Source: Cupriavidus gilardii (GTDB lineage Bacteria > Pseudomonadota > Gammaproteobacteria > Burkholderiales > Burkholderiaceae). Taken from it: DNA of 64,000 nt. The position numbers and the translations under genes are program-made. The DNA lies in contig NZ_VZOV01000002.1 of the NCBI RefSeq assembly GCF_008801915.1, positions 62,001 to 126,000 of the forward strand. Reading direction: 5' to 3'. Under the pieces are notes generated by a model. That model saw nothing but the letters and a program-made list of their open reading frames with translations. It ran no database searches and was not told where the DNA came from. This document shows positions 42,395-52,534 of the stretch, in pieces (the first letter of the stretch is position 1; every line of letters begins with the position of its first letter).

Positions 42395-43369
42395 TTATGG
42401 AATCAGCACGGTCGAGCCGGTGGTCTTGCGCGCCTCCAGCCCGCGATGCGCCTGCGCAACCTCGGACAGCGGATAGCGCTGCCGCACCTCGATCCTGACC
42501 TTGCCGCTGCGCACGATGTCGAACAGCTCGGCCGCCATCGGCTCGAGCAGCTCGCGCTGCGTCACATAGGTCATGATGGTCGGCCGCGTCAGCTTCAGCG
42601 AGCCCTTCGCGCCCAGCACCGAGATATCGACCGGCGGCACCGGACCGGAGGCATTGCCGAAGCTGACCATGGTGCCGCGCGGCGCCAGGCAGTCCAGCGA
42701 ATCGTTGAAGGTGTCCTTGCCGATCGAGTCGTAGACGACCGCCACACCCTTGCCGCCGGTGATCTCCTTGACGCGGTCCAGGAACGACTCGCGCGTGTAG
42801 ACGATGGTGTGGTCGCAGCCGTGCGCGCGCGCCAGCGCGGCCTTGTCATCGTTGCCGACGGTGCCGATCACGGTGGCACCCAGCGCCTTCAGCCACTGCG
42901 ATGCGATCAGGCCGATGCCGCCGGCGGCGGCGTGCAGCAGCACGGTGTCGCCCGGCTGCACGCGGTAGGTGTCGCGCACCAGGTACTGCACCGTCATGCC
43001 CTGCAGCATCATCGCGGCGGCCTGCTCGAACGAGATATCGTCCGGCAGCTTGACGACGATGTCGGCCGGCATCACGCGCACCTGTGCATAGGCGCCGGTG
43101 GGACGGCCGGCATAGGCGACGCGATCGCCTTCGCGCAGATGCGTGACACCCGGCCCGACCGCCTCGACCACGCCGGCGCCTTCCATGCCGATGCCGCCGG
43201 GCAGCGGCTGCTTGTACAGGCCGGTGCGGAAGTAGACGTCGATGTAGTTCAGGCCGACCGCCTCCTGCCGGATGCGGATCTCGCCCGGGCCGGGCTCGCC
43301 GACCTCGACGTCGACCCACTGCATCACTTCAGGACCGCCGTTCTCGAAGATGCGGATGGCTTTGCTCAT
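42395..43369 (-). CDS. NADPH:quinone oxidoreductase family (QorA-like)
   Basis: The 324-residue medium-chain dehydrogenase is zinc-free. It lacks the catalytic Cys/His set and has the quinone-reductase pattern NYIDVYFRTGLY, a Rossmann fingerprint LLHAAAGGIGLIASQWLKALGA and the YDSIGKDTF segment. It would reduce quinones with NADPH in the cytoplasm. The ATG at 43369 follows AAGGAGA. It is the last gene of a four-gene minus-strand group with an EamA permease, an SDR and methylglyoxal synthase. An aldehyde- or quinone-detoxification theme is possible but not proven. Confidence 0.92.
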   Translation of the reverse strand: MSKAIRIFENGGPEVMQWVDVEVGEPGPGEIRIRQEAVGLNYIDVYFRTGLYKQPLPGGIGMEGAGVVEAVGPGVTHLREGDRVAYAGRPTGAYAQVRVMPADIVVKLPDDISFEQAAAMMLQGMTVQYLVRDTYRVQPGDTVLLHAAAGGIGLIASQWLKALGATVIGTVGNDDKAALARAHGCDHTIVYTRESFLDRVKEITGGKGVAVVYDSIGKDTFNDSLDCLAPRGTMVSFGNASGPVPPVDISVLGAKGSLKLTRPTIMTYVTQRELLEPMAAELFDIVRSGKVRIEVRQRYPLSEVAQAHRGLEARKTTGSTVLIP

Positions 43370-43427
43370 GGTTCGGTTCTCCTTGGGGATCATCGGATGG
43401 GAAGCGCCGCGGCGCTGCCGCACCGGC

Positions 43428-43844
43428 TCAGGCCGCCGGCGTCTCGGCGCGCCGCCGCATTTCGGCGATCAGCATGTCGGCGGTCGCCACATTGGTCGCG
43501 CACGGTACGTCGTGCACGTCGCAGGCGCGCACCAGCGCGTTGATGTCGGGCTCGTGCGGCTGCGGCGTCATCGGGTCACGCAGGAAGATCACCGCGGCCA
43601 CCCGGCCCTCGGCCAGCTGCGCGCCGATCTGCAGGTCGCCGCCCCACGGGCCCGACAGCATGCGCGTGACGGGCAGCCCCACCTCGTCGATCAGCCGGCC
43701 GCCGGTGGTACCGGTGGCCAGCAGTTCGCAGTGCACGAGGAAGTCGCGGTGGCGGCGGGCGAAGGCGACGATATCGTCCTTCTTGCGGTCGTGGGCGATC
43801 AGCGCGATGCGCGGCGGAACCGCGGCCACAGGGATGGTCGTCAT
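43428..43844 (-). CDS. mgsA: Methylglyoxal synthase
   Basis: The 138-residue enzyme converts dihydroxyacetone phosphate to methylglyoxal and phosphate. The signature is clear: [14 protein letters not shown] at the start, the phosphate loop [11 protein letters not shown] and the catalytic aspartates in [17 protein letters not shown] and [15 protein letters not shown]. The family is about 150 residues, so this is complete. The ATG at 43844 is eight bases after the SDR stop. Methylglyoxal production is a bypass when phosphate is limiting; no local phosphate regulation is seen. Confidence 0.93.
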   Translation of the reverse strand: MTTIPVAAVPPRIALIAHDRKKDDIVAFARRHRDFLVHCELLATGTTGGRLIDEVGLPVTRMLSGPWGGDLQIGAQLAEGRVAAVIFLRDPMTPQPHEPDINALVRACDVHDVPCATNVATADMLIAEMRRRAETPAA

Positions 43845-43852
43845 GCGCGCGC

Positions 43853-44641
43853 TCAGAAGGTGCCGGGGTAGGCGCCGCCGTCCAGCAGGATGTTCTGCGC
43901 GGTGATGTAGGCCGCCTGCTTGCTGCACAGGAATGCGCAGGTCGCGCCGAACTCGGCCGGGTCGCCGAAGCGGCGCGACGGGTTCTGCGCGGCGCGGCGC
44001 TGCGCGACTTCATCGACGGTCAGATTGGCCTTCTTCGCCGCGCCTTCCATCGTCTTGTACAGCCGGTCCGTATTGAACGGCCCCGGCAGCAGGTTGTTGA
44101 TGGTCACGCCATGCTGCGCGACCTCGCGCGCCACGCCGGCGACGAAGCCGGTCAGGCCCGAACGCGCGCCGTTGGACAGGCCCAGCACATCGATCGGCGC
44201 CTTGACCGCGCCGCTGGTGATGTTGATGATGCGGCCCCACTTGCGCGCGATCATGCCGTCCACCGTCGCCTTGATCAGTTCGATCGGCGTCAGCATGTTG
44301 GCGTCGAGCGCGGCGATCCAGTCCTCGCGGTTCCAGTCGCGGAAGTTGCCCGGCGGCGGGCCGCCCGCGTTGTTGACCAGGATGTCGAGCTCGCCCAGCT
44401 TGGCCGCGGCCTCGAGCGCCTGCTGGCGGCCTTCCGGCGTCGTGATGTCGGTCGCCACCGCGATCACGCGGCGGCCATGGCGCGCGCGCAGATCGGCGGC
44501 GGCCTTGTCCAGCGCCTCGGCGCCGCGCGCGACGATCACCACATCGACGCCCTCGGCGGCCAGCGCATCGGCGCAGGCAAAGCCCAGGCCCTTGCTCGCG
44601 CCGCACACCAGCGCATGCTTGCCTCGCAGTCCGAAATCCAT
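43853..44641 (-). CDS. Short-chain dehydrogenase/reductase lacking the usual Tyr-x3-Lys
   Basis: The 262-residue SDR has a normal cofactor fingerprint ([17 protein letters not shown]) and NNAGGPPPG. Where the active-site Tyr-x-x-x-Lys is expected it reads [12 protein letters not shown], so both the tyrosine and the lysine are missing while the serine in NITSGAV is kept. Members of this subgroup occur in several bacteria and are annotated as 3-oxoacyl-ACP-reductase-like; their reaction is unclear. The ATG at 44641 has GGAGA upstream. It is placed between the EamA permease and mgsA. Confidence 0.85.
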   Translation of the reverse strand: MDFGLRGKHALVCGASKGLGFACADALAAEGVDVVIVARGAEALDKAAADLRARHGRRVIAVATDITTPEGRQQALEAAAKLGELDILVNNAGGPPPGNFRDWNREDWIAALDANMLTPIELIKATVDGMIARKWGRIINITSGAVKAPIDVLGLSNGARSGLTGFVAGVAREVAQHGVTINNLLPGPFNTDRLYKTMEGAAKKANLTVDEVAQRRAAQNPSRRFGDPAEFGATCAFLCSKQAAYITAQNILLDGGAYPGTF

Positions 44642-44685
44642 GCTCCCTTTCTCCTTGATTCGCTAGTTTGTATTCACGCCTGAGT

Positions 44686-45627
44686 TCAAGCCCGCGCGGC
44701 CTTGCCGCGCGACAGCAGATAGATGCCGCCCATCACCAGTGCGCTGCCGGCCAGCTGCACCACGGTGATCGGCTCGCCCAGCAGCCAGAAGCCGAGGAAC
44801 AGCGTCGACACCGGGCCGATCATGCCCGCCTGCGAGGCCATCGGCGCGCCGATGCGCGCGACCGCCATCATCGTCAGCGACACCGGCAACACGGTGCAGA
44901 ACACCGCGTTGATCACGGACAGCCACATCACCGGCGCCGGCTGCAGCAGTTCGCCCCAGGGGCGTCCCAGCACCAGATATTGCACCACGCAGCAGGCGGT
45001 GGACACGCACATCGCATAGGCGACCAGCCGCAGCGAGCCGATGCGCGCGACCAGCTCGCCGCTGGCGATCAGATAGACCGCGTAGCTCAGCGCGCTGCCG
45101 AGCACCAGCGCGGCGCCGAGCCATACCTGGCTGCCGCTGACGTCGAGGTCGTGGGCCAGCACCAGCACGATGCCGGCATAGGCCAGCAGCAGCGAGATCC
45201 ACTGCTGCCGGCTGATATGGCGCTTGAAGCCGAAGGCGGTGGCCAGCACGACGAAGGACGGCGTCAGGAACAGGATCAGCCGCTCCAGCCCCGCGGTGAT
45301 GTATTGCAGGCCGAGGAAATCGAGAAAGCTCGACAGGTAGTAGCCGATGAAGCCGAGCATCAGCACGCGAGCGCGATCGGCCCAGGACAGCGGCGGCAGC
45401 CGCAGCGACTGCCACCAGCCGATCGCCATGAACAGCGGCACCGCGAACAGCATGCGCAGCGTGATGACCATCACGGCGTCGACGTTGTAGCGGTACATCA
45501 GCTTGGCGACGATGGCCTTGCCGGAGAACAGCACCGCGCCGATCGCGGCGACGGCAAGCCCGGTGCGCTGCCGCGCACCGGCGGAAGCGCTGGCGGGGCT
45601 GGCGAGGGATTTCTGGGAAGCGGGCAC
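44686..45627 (-). CDS. EamA-family (DMT) permease
   Basis: This inner-membrane protein has ten predicted helices in two EamA repeats ([25 protein letters not shown] starts the first and [25 protein letters not shown] the second). Such carriers export amino acids, nucleotide sugars or other metabolites. No ATG precedes the first helix in frame. GTG at 45627 gives 313 residues, and TTG at 45726 or other GTGs would lengthen the N-terminus; none has a clear ribosome site. It is the first gene of the group SDR, mgsA, quinone oxidoreductase, 44 bases before the SDR. Confidence 0.85.
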   Translation of the reverse strand: MPASQKSLASPASASAGARQRTGLAVAAIGAVLFSGKAIVAKLMYRYNVDAVMVITLRMLFAVPLFMAIGWWQSLRLPPLSWADRARVLMLGFIGYYLSSFLDFLGLQYITAGLERLILFLTPSFVVLATAFGFKRHISRQQWISLLLAYAGIVLVLAHDLDVSGSQVWLGAALVLGSALSYAVYLIASGELVARIGSLRLVAYAMCVSTACCVVQYLVLGRPWGELLQPAPVMWLSVINAVFCTVLPVSLTMMAVARIGAPMASQAGMIGPVSTLFLGFWLLGEPITVVQLAGSALVMGGIYLLSRGKAARA

Positions 45628-45938
45628 GGGTATGGTGCAAACGGCCTGTCCGCGCACGGTCGCCGACAGGCGGGCGCGGCAAGGCACGACATCGGGAAAG
45701 GTTGGGAATTGCCGTCGCGTCGGCAACGCTTGAAGTTGTCGTCCGACAGACGCGAGGATTGTATGTCAAAAGGCGCAAAGGCATCGGAGGCCCGCTCGAA
45801 GCCGCTGGGTCCCCGCTTTCGCGGCGACGACGCGGAGTCGATCCATTACAATCCCGCACCAACGGCCAACCAGACCGACAAGCCAGACGTCCCGGCCTGA
45901 CCCAGGCCCCCGCCCTTCCCGCCCAGCCGCTACCCGCC
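45628..45938. promoter_or_regulatory. 311-base divergent space with a upp -10 box and a repeat fragment
   Basis: TACAAT at 45847-45852 is a plausible -10 for upp, 87 bases before its start. GGTCCCCGCTTTCGCGGCGAC (45808-45828) is a decayed hairpin of the dispersed repeat also seen at 42319-42380. The promoter of the EamA group must lie here too but is not clear. No gene is seen. Confidence 0.45.
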
Positions 45939-46589
45939 ATGAAGCAAGATCCGCGTTTCCCCAACCTGTTCATCCTCGACCACCCGCTGATCCAGCACAA
46001 GCTGTCGCACATGCGCGACCGCGACACGTCGACGCGGACCTTTCGCGAGCTGCTGCGCGAAATCACGCTGCTGATGGGTTACGAGATCACGCGCAGCCTG
46101 CCGCTGACCACGCGCCATATCGACACGCCGCTGGTCAGCATGGATGCGCCGGTGATCGCCGGCAAGAAGCTGACCATCGTGCCGGTGCTGCGCGCCGGCG
46201 TGGGCATGAGCGACGGCCTGGTCGAGCTGATCCCGTCGGCGCGGATCGGCCATATCGGCGTCTATCGCGACGAGCATCATCGTCCGGTCGAATACCTGGT
46301 ACGGCTGCCCGACCTGGAGGACCGCAGCTTCATCCTGTGCGATCCGATGGTCGCCACCGGCTATTCGGCGGCGCATGCGGTCGATGTGCTCAAGCGCCGC
46401 GGCGTCAAGGACGAGGCGATCACCTTCGTCGCGCTGGTGGCAGCGCCCGAAGGGGTCGAGGTCTTCCAGAAGGCCCACCCGAACGTCAGGCTGTACGTGG
46501 CCTCGCTCGACAGCCATCTGGACGAGCACGCGTACATCGTGCCGGGCCTGGGGGATGCGGGCGACCGGTTGTTCGGCACCAAGAACTGA
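45939..46589 (+). CDS. upp: Uracil phosphoribosyltransferase
   Basis: The 216-residue enzyme makes UMP from uracil and PRPP. The N-terminus ([21 protein letters not shown]) and the PRPP-binding loop [19 protein letters not shown] are typical, as is the C-terminal [15 protein letters not shown] uracil site. The ATG at 45939 is chosen because the family begins there; the longer open frame to 45702 is noncoding repeat DNA. It is a single-gene unit in this window. Uracil salvage would complement the nucleoside-type importer at 36860-41759, which is inference. Confidence 0.97.
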   Translation: MKQDPRFPNLFILDHPLIQHKLSHMRDRDTSTRTFRELLREITLLMGYEITRSLPLTTRHIDTPLVSMDAPVIAGKKLTIVPVLRAGVGMSDGLVELIPSARIGHIGVYRDEHHRPVEYLVRLPDLEDRSFILCDPMVATGYSAAHAVDVLKRRGVKDEAITFVALVAAPEGVEVFQKAHPNVRLYVASLDSHLDEHAYIVPGLGDAGDRLFGTKN

Positions 46590-46688
46590 GTCGGCGGCTG
46601 GGGGCGCTTGCCCTCACCGCCGCGCCCTTCCGCCGCGCCCATCCGCCGTGCGGCGGAAGATGGCCGGGGAAAAGCGCAGCGCCGCTGG

Positions 46689-48242
46689 CTACCGGCGCTT
46701 GCGCCCCGACCCCAGCAGGCTGCCGAGCACGCCGCGGATCAGTTCGCGGCCGACCTGCGAACCCATGGTGCGCGCCGCCGACTTGGCCATCGATTCGAGG
46801 ATCGAATCGCCGCGGCCGCTCTTGCCGGTGCCGCGCGTCAGGCCGCCGAACAGATCGCCCGCCTCGTCGAGCCAGCCGCGTTCGCCGGCCTGCTGCTGCG
46901 CGGGCTCGCCACCGGCCTGCCCGCCGTTCTGCGCCCCGTCCTGCCCCGTCTGTGCCTCCGCGCTCTGCGCGGCCCTGCCCTTGAGCCGCTCGTAGGCCGA
47001 TTCCCGGTCCACGGCCTTCTCGTAGGTGCCCGCCACCAGCGACGAGGCCAGCAGCTGCTTGCGCTCGGCCTCGTCGATCGGGCCGATGCGGCTGCCCGGC
47101 GCCAGCACCCAGGCGCGCTGCGTGATGCCGGGCGTGCCCTTGGCGTCGAGCAGCGAGATCAGCGCCTCGCCGACCGCCAGCTCGCCGATCGCCTTCTCGA
47201 CGTCCAGCTCGGGATTGGCGCGCATCGTCGTGGCGGCCACCTTGACCGCCTTCTGGTCGCGCGGCGTGAAGGCGCGCAGCGCATGCTGGACGCGGTTGCC
47301 GAGCTGGCCCAGCACGGTGTCGGGAATATCGATCGGGTTCTGCGTGACGAAGTACACGCCGACGCCCTTCGAACGGATCAGCCGCACCACCTGCTCGATC
47401 TTTTCCAGCAGTGCCTTCGGCGCGTCGTTGAACAGCAGGTGGGCCTCGTCGAAGAAGAACACCAGCTTGGGCTTGTCGAGATCGCCCGCCTCGGGCAGCT
47501 TCTCGAACAGCTCGGACAGCAGCCACAGCAGGAAGGTCGCGTACAGCCGCGGCGCGTGCAGCAGCTTGTCGGCGGCCAGGATATTGACCATGCCCAGACC
47601 CTTGTCGGTCTGCATGAAGTCGTCCAGGTTCAGCATCGGCTCGCCGAAGAACACGTCGGCGCCCTGCGATTCGAGCGCGACCAGGCCGCGCTGGATCGCG
47701 CCGATCGACGCGGCCGAGATATTGCCGTACTCGGTGGTGAACTGCGACGCGTTGTCGCCGACGTACTGCAGCATCGCGCGCAGGTCCTTGGCGTCGAGCA
47801 GCAGCAGGCCGTTGGCATCGGCGATGCGGAACACCAGGTTCAGCACGCCCTGCTGGGTGTCGTTGAGCTCGAGCATGCGCGACAGCAGCAGCGGGCCCAT
47901 GTCGGACACGGTGGCGCGCACAGGATGGCCCTTCTCGCCGAACACGTCCCACAGCGTGGTCGGGCAGGCGCCCCAGACCGGTTCGGGCAGGCCCAGGTCG
48001 GCCAGCCGCCTGGCCAGCTTGTCGGACAGCTGGCCGGGCTGCGAGATGCCGGTCAGGTCGCCCTTGACGTCGGCCATGAAGACCGGCACGCCGAGCCGCG
48101 AAAAGCCTTGTGCCAGCGCTTGCAGCGTCACGGTCTTGCCGGTGCCGGTGGCGCCGGTGATCAAGCCGTGGCGATTGCCCATCTGCGGCAGCAGGGCCAG
48201 TTCGTGCTGGGCGTTCTTGGCGATAACGATGGGGTCGGCCAT
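46689..48242 (-). CDS. HerA-like helicase C-terminal domain ATPase (DUF853, YjgR-like)
   Basis: The 517-residue protein has Walker [12 protein letters not shown] (about 29-39), an extended Walker [14 protein letters not shown], and the DUF853 C-terminal helices. The segment at about 420-460 is Gln/Gly/Ala-rich. YjgR proteins resemble HerA but lack its N-terminal HAS barrel; their function is unknown and a DNA-processing role is often guessed. The ATG at 48242 has no strong Shine-Dalgarno. It is divergent from yebC. No nuclease partner (NurA) is beside it. Confidence 0.9.
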   Translation of the reverse strand: MADPIVIAKNAQHELALLPQMGNRHGLITGATGTGKTVTLQALAQGFSRLGVPVFMADVKGDLTGISQPGQLSDKLARRLADLGLPEPVWGACPTTLWDVFGEKGHPVRATVSDMGPLLLSRMLELNDTQQGVLNLVFRIADANGLLLLDAKDLRAMLQYVGDNASQFTTEYGNISAASIGAIQRGLVALESQGADVFFGEPMLNLDDFMQTDKGLGMVNILAADKLLHAPRLYATFLLWLLSELFEKLPEAGDLDKPKLVFFFDEAHLLFNDAPKALLEKIEQVVRLIRSKGVGVYFVTQNPIDIPDTVLGQLGNRVQHALRAFTPRDQKAVKVAATTMRANPELDVEKAIGELAVGEALISLLDAKGTPGITQRAWVLAPGSRIGPIDEAERKQLLASSLVAGTYEKAVDRESAYERLKGRAAQSAEAQTGQDGAQNGGQAGGEPAQQQAGERGWLDEAGDLFGGLTRGTGKSGRGDSILESMAKSAARTMGSQVGRELIRGVLGSLLGSGRKRR

Positions 48243-48569
48243 GCTGGGGCTCCGGTGAATGACGAGGCGAGGAATGAATCGAGGATCGCGCGATGGTGCG
48301 GCGCCACGGAGCGGGCCTTTGGCCGGTGCGGCAAAGGCCGGGCCGGCGGTCTGGCGCGCGGGGGCGCGTGATAAAATCCCCGGCTGATTATATCCAGCAG
48401 TGATTGCCAGCAGTCATGGCCTGCCGCTGATGATTCCATCACCCGGCGCGTGCATCGCAACAAGCCGAGGGCGTCCTCGAACGTCCGCCGGCCCGGCCGC
48501 CACCTTCGGCCATGCTGCGCTTGCCGCGCTGCACGCGCATCGCGTACCTGTTCCGCCTCGGAGAGAAAC
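48243..48569. promoter_or_regulatory. 327-base divergent space upstream of yebC
   Basis: TAAAAT at 48372-48377 is the best -10 candidate for yebC, and an AT-richer patch GATTATATCC follows. CCAGCAGT is repeated directly at 48394-48401 and 48407-48414. Short open frames on both strands lack ribosome sites and I do not call them. Confidence 0.4.
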
Positions 48570-49295
48570 ATGGCCGGTCATTCCAAATGGGCCAATATCA
48601 AGCATAAGAAAGCCGCCGCCGACGCCAAGCGCGGCAAGATCTGGACCCGCCTGATCAAGGAAATCACCGTCGCCGCCAAGCTGGGCGGCGGCGATCCCGA
48701 CTCCAATCCGCGCCTGCGCCTGGCCATGGACAAGGCCACGGACGCCAACATGCCGAAGGACAACATCCAGCGCGCGATCCAGCGCGGCGTGGGCGGTCTG
48801 GAAGGCGCCAGCTACGAGGAAATCCGCTACGAGGGCTACGGCCTGTCCGGCGCCGCGATCATCGTCGATTGCCTGACCGACAACCGCACCCGCACCGTCG
48901 CCGAAGTGCGCCACGCCTTCTCCAAGCACGGCGGCAACATGGGCACCGAGGGTTCGGTCGCGTTCATGTTCACGCACTGCGGCCAGTTCCTGTTTGCCCC
49001 GGGCACGCCCGAGGACAAGCTGATGGAAGCCGCGCTCGAGGCCGGCGCCGACGACGTCGTGACGCACGAGGACGGCGCGATCGAGGTCACCTGCCCGCCC
49101 AACGACTTCGGTGCCGTCAAGGCGGCGCTGGAAGCGGCCGGCTTCAAGGCCGAGGTCGCTGACGTCGTGATGAAGCCGCAGAACGAAGTCAGCTTCACCG
49201 GCGACGATGCCGTCAAGATGCAGAAGCTGCTCGACGCGCTGGAAAATCTCGACGACGTGCAGGAAGTCTTCACCAACGCGGTGATCGAGGACTGA
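48570..49295 (+). CDS. yebC: YebC/PmpR-family protein
   Basis: The 241-residue protein has the hallmark start [22 protein letters not shown] and three-domain fold, with [16 protein letters not shown] and [14 protein letters not shown]. YebC proteins bind DNA and act as regulators; recent work also links members to translation of polyproline stretches. The ATG at 48570 follows GGAGAG. It is followed by a strong hairpin and then by purD, a conserved order in related bacteria. Confidence 0.96.
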   Translation: MAGHSKWANIKHKKAAADAKRGKIWTRLIKEITVAAKLGGGDPDSNPRLRLAMDKATDANMPKDNIQRAIQRGVGGLEGASYEEIRYEGYGLSGAAIIVDCLTDNRTRTVAEVRHAFSKHGGNMGTEGSVAFMFTHCGQFLFAPGTPEDKLMEAALEAGADDVVTHEDGAIEVTCPPNDFGAVKAALEAAGFKAEVADVVMKPQNEVSFTGDDAVKMQKLLDALENLDDVQEVFTNAVIED

Positions 49296-49323
49296 GCCGG
49301 CGCTCCGCCCCTCCCCTCTCCCC

Positions 49324-49356
49324 GGCGGCCGCCGCCCACGCAATGCGGCGGCCGCC
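49324..49356 (+). terminator. GC hairpin after yebC
   Basis: GGCGGCCGCCGC (49324-49335) pairs with GCGGCGGCCGCC (49345-49356), a perfect 12-bp stem with a 9-base loop, 28 bases after the yebC stop. TTTATCTT follows some 15 bases later. It may terminate yebC or only attenuate into purD. Confidence 0.5.
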
Positions 49357-49388
49357 CTCCCCAAAGCTTTATCTTCTGGCAGTGGATC

Positions 49389-50657
49389 ATGAAAGTATTG
49401 GTTGTCGGCTCGGGCGGACGTGAACACGCGCTGGCCTGGAAACTGGCCCAGTCGCCCAAGGTGCAGGTCGTCTACGTGGCGCCGGGCAACGGCGGCACGG
49501 CGCTGGACAAGCGGCTGCAGAACGTCCCGGTGACCGATCCGGCGGCGCTGGCCGAGTTTGCCCGGCAGCAGAGCGTGCATTTCACCGTGGTCGGTCCCGA
49601 GGCGCCGCTGGCGGCCGGCATCGTCGACGTGTTCCGCGCGCAGGGCCTGCGGATCTTCGGCCCGAGCAAGGCGGCCGCGCAGCTGGAATCGTCGAAGGAC
49701 TTCGCCAAGGCCTTCATGCACCGGCACCAGATTCCGACCGCCGCCTACCAGACCTTCGCCGACGCCGGCCAGGCGCACGCCTATATCGATGCGCAGGGCG
49801 CGCCGATCGTGATCAAGGCCGACGGCCTGGCCGCGGGCAAGGGCGTGGTGGTCGCCACCACGCTGGAAGAGGCGCACGCCGCGGTCGACATGATGCTGGC
49901 CGACAACAAGCTCGGCGATGCCGGCGCGCGCGTGGTCATCGAGGAATTCCTCGAGGGCGAGGAAGCCAGCTTCATCGTGATGGTCGACGGCGCCAACGTG
50001 CTGGCACTGGCGACCAGCCAGGACCACAAGCGCCTGCTCGACGGCGACGCCGGCCCCAATACCGGCGGCATGGGCGCCTATTCGCCGGCGCCGGTGGTCA
50101 CGCCGGCGCTGCATGCGCGCGTGCTGCGCGAGATCATCATGCCGACCGTGCGCGGCATGGAGAAGGACGGCATCCCGTACACCGGCTTCCTGTACGCCGG
50201 CCTGATGATCGACAGCGAAGGCAATCCGAAGACGCTCGAATTCAATTGCCGCATGGGCGATCCCGAGACGCAGCCGATCATGGCGCGGCTGAAGACCGAC
50301 CTGTTCGACGTGATGGAGCACGCGGTCAATGGCCGGCTCGACGCGGTCGAGCTCGACTGGGACCGCCGTACCGCGCTGGGCGTGGTGATGGCCGCGCACG
50401 GCTACCCCGATGCGCCGCGCAAGGGCGACCTGATCACCGGCATCCCGGCCGAGACCGACGACAGCGTGACGTTCCACGCCGGCACCACGCTGGCCGACGG
50501 CAAGCTGCTGACCGCCGGCGGCCGCGTGCTGTGCGTGGTCGGGCTGGCCGATACCGTCAAGGCGGCGCAGCGCGCGGCCTATGCGGCGGCCCAGCAGATC
50601 CACTTCGACGGCATGCAGTACCGCTCCGATATCGGGTATCGCGCGATCAAGCGCTGA
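49389..50657 (+). CDS. purD: Phosphoribosylamine-glycine ligase
   Basis: The 422-residue ATP-grasp enzyme makes glycinamide ribonucleotide, the second step of purine synthesis. The N-terminal [17 protein letters not shown], the ATP-grasp segment [17 protein letters not shown], the [24 protein letters not shown] loop and the metal residues in [13 protein letters not shown] are intact. Length is standard. A copy of the CTCTCCC palindrome lies after the stop. No other pur gene is near. Confidence 0.97.
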   Translation: MKVLVVGSGGREHALAWKLAQSPKVQVVYVAPGNGGTALDKRLQNVPVTDPAALAEFARQQSVHFTVVGPEAPLAAGIVDVFRAQGLRIFGPSKAAAQLESSKDFAKAFMHRHQIPTAAYQTFADAGQAHAYIDAQGAPIVIKADGLAAGKGVVVATTLEEAHAAVDMMLADNKLGDAGARVVIEEFLEGEEASFIVMVDGANVLALATSQDHKRLLDGDAGPNTGGMGAYSPAPVVTPALHARVLREIIMPTVRGMEKDGIPYTGFLYAGLMIDSEGNPKTLEFNCRMGDPETQPIMARLKTDLFDVMEHAVNGRLDAVELDWDRRTALGVVMAAHGYPDAPRKGDLITGIPAETDDSVTFHAGTTLADGKLLTAGGRVLCVVGLADTVKAAQRAAYAAAQQIHFDGMQYRSDIGYRAIKR

Positions 50658-50675
50658 AGTCTTTCCCTGACCCGG

Positions 50676-50696
50676 CCCTCTCCCCGCGGGAGAGGG
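50676..50696. repeat. Dispersed palindrome, copy 4
   Basis: CCCTCTCCC (50676-50684) pairs with GGGAGAGGG (50688-50696), 18 bases after the purD stop and followed by AGAACACCC, just as copy 1 at 27738 is. It fills the space before hemF. Confidence 0.7.
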
Positions 50697-50773
50697 AGAA
50701 CACCCTCGCAGCACAAGCCGCCCGCGTGCCGGTCCCGCCGCACCATGACGGGGCAGCGGCTACAATCCTGACC

Positions 50774-51691
50774 ATGCTGATGATCGACTCCCAGGCAGTC
50801 CGCGCCTATCTGCTGGATCTGCAAGACCGCATCACGGATGCCGTCGCCGCCATCGACGGGCAGCCGTTCGCCACCGATGCCTGGGAAAAGCCGCCGACCG
50901 AACGCCTGCGCGGCAGCGGCCGCACCCGCATCCTCGAAGGCGGCGCGGTGATGGAGCGCGCCGGCGTCGGCTTCTCGCACGTGCGCGGCGACGCGCTGCC
51001 GCCTTCGGCCAGCGCCAACCGGCCCGAACTGGCCGGGCGCGGCTTCGAGGCGATGGGCGTGTCGCTGGTGTTCCATCCGCGCAATCCCTACGTGCCCACG
51101 GTCCATATGAACGTGCGCTGCTTCCTCGCGGTCAAGGAAGGCGCCGACCCGGTCTGGTGGTTCGGCGGCGGCATGGACCTGACGCCCTACTACGGTAATG
51201 CCGACGACTGCCGGCATTTCCACGCGACCTGCAAGGCCGCGCTCGATCCGTTCGGCGCCGATCTCTATCCGCGCTTCAAGCGCTGGTGCGACGACTACTT
51301 CTTCCTGAAGCATCGCGGCGAGGCGCGCGGCGTCGGCGGCGTGTTCTTCGACGACTTTTCCGCGCTCGGCTTCGACGACAGCTTCGCGATGATGCGCGCG
51401 GTCGGCGACGGCTTCCTCGACGCCTACCTGCCGATCCTGCGGGCGCGCAAGGACACGCCCTACGGCCCGCGCGAACGCGACTTCCAGGCCTATCGCCGCG
51501 GCCGCTATGTCGAATTCAACCTGGTGTTCGACCGCGGCACGCTGTTCGGCCTGCAATCGGGCGGACGCACCGAATCGATCCTGATGTCGATGCCGCCGCA
51601 GGCCGCCTGGCGCTACGACTGGCAGCCCGAGCCGGACAGTGCCGAAGCGGCGTTGTACACCGACTTCCTGCCGGCGCGCGACTGGGTCTGA
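50774..51691 (+). CDS. hemF: Oxygen-dependent coproporphyrinogen III oxidase
   Basis: The 305-residue enzyme carries out the two oxidative decarboxylations of coproporphyrinogen III to protoporphyrinogen IX with O2. The family signature is seen in [50 protein letters not shown] and [23 protein letters not shown] at 50774 is the usual start position; 50780 is an alternative. It suits aerobic growth, alongside the HemW-type protein earlier in the window. Confidence 0.97.
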   Translation: MLMIDSQAVRAYLLDLQDRITDAVAAIDGQPFATDAWEKPPTERLRGSGRTRILEGGAVMERAGVGFSHVRGDALPPSASANRPELAGRGFEAMGVSLVFHPRNPYVPTVHMNVRCFLAVKEGADPVWWFGGGMDLTPYYGNADDCRHFHATCKAALDPFGADLYPRFKRWCDDYFFLKHRGEARGVGGVFFDDFSALGFDDSFAMMRAVGDGFLDAYLPILRARKDTPYGPRERDFQAYRRGRYVEFNLVFDRGTLFGLQSGGRTESILMSMPPQAAWRYDWQPEPDSAEAALYTDFLPARDWV

Positions 51692-51700
51692 ACCTCACCG

Positions 51701-52435
51701 ATGAACACCACCGCCTCCGCCGCCAGCGCGCCGATCCGGCCGGGCCCGGCCGACGATCCGGGTCCCGCCGGGCACGGCCGCCCCTGGCGCCTCGGCATCC
51801 TCGGCGGCACCTTCGATCCGCCCCATGTCGGCCACCTGGCGCTGGCGCGGCTGTGCATCGACCATCTGCAGCTCGACGAACTGCTGTGGATCCCGACCGG
51901 CCAGTCCTGGCAGAAGGGCAACGACGTGACGCCGGCCGCCGACCGGCTGGCGATGACCGAGCTGGCCGCCGCGGCGCTGGCCGACGCGCCGGCGCGCGTC
52001 CACGCCAGCCGCATGGAGGTCGATCGCGCCGGCCCGAGCTACACCATCGACACGGTGCGCCAGCTGCGCGAGCATTACGGCGCCGAGGCCTCGCTGGCCT
52101 GGCTGATGGGCGCCGACCAATTGCTGCGCCTGCACACCTGGCATGGCTGGGAGGACCTGCTCGACTACGTCCACCTGTGCGTCGCGACCCGGCCCGGTTT
52201 CGCGCTGGAGCAGCTCGATGGCCCGGTGCGCGATGCGCTGGCCCAACGCCGCGCCGACGCGCACCTGATACAATCCACGCCCTCCGGCCGGATGTGGATC
52301 GACCAGACGCTCGCCGTCGACCTCTCCTCCACCGCCCTGCGCCAGCGCCTTGCCGCCGGCCAGCGCGCGGATGACCAACTCCCCCCGGGCGTGGCACACT
52401 ACATCGCCACCCACGGACTCTATCGCCAGGACTGA
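51701..52435 (+). CDS. nadD: Nicotinate-nucleotide adenylyltransferase
   Basis: The 244-residue enzyme makes deamido-NAD from nicotinate mononucleotide and ATP. The nucleotidyltransferase marks are GILGGTFDPPHVGHLALA (with the HxGH) and the C-terminal STALRQRLA that replaces the usual ISSTxIR. The first 26 residues (MNTTASAASAPIRPGPADDPG...) are a low-complexity extension before the fold. It starts nine bases after hemF and belongs to the hemF-nadD-rsfS-rlmH-maf-rng group. Confidence 0.96.
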   Translation: MNTTASAASAPIRPGPADDPGPAGHGRPWRLGILGGTFDPPHVGHLALARLCIDHLQLDELLWIPTGQSWQKGNDVTPAADRLAMTELAAAALADAPARVHASRMEVDRAGPSYTIDTVRQLREHYGAEASLAWLMGADQLLRLHTWHGWEDLLDYVHLCVATRPGFALEQLDGPVRDALAQRRADAHLIQSTPSGRMWIDQTLAVDLSSTALRQRLAAGQRADDQLPPGVAHYIATHGLYRQD

Positions 52436-52534
52436 GCAGGACCGTGGAACCGGGCCGGCCTTGGCACTGGCCCGGGACGCGGCTACGGCCACCGATCCCT
52501 CGCTGACAAAATACAAGGGCACCACCAAGGCACC

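Noticed and set aside
42293..43543. Plus-strand open frame of 416 codons opposite the quinone oxidoreductase
   Set aside because: It is a shadow of a well-supported gene and begins within a repeat element.
46642..46657. Terminator hairpin after upp (TCCGCCG/CGGCGGA)
   Set aside because: The stem is short, several alternative pairings exist with nearby CCGCC runs, and no T-run follows.
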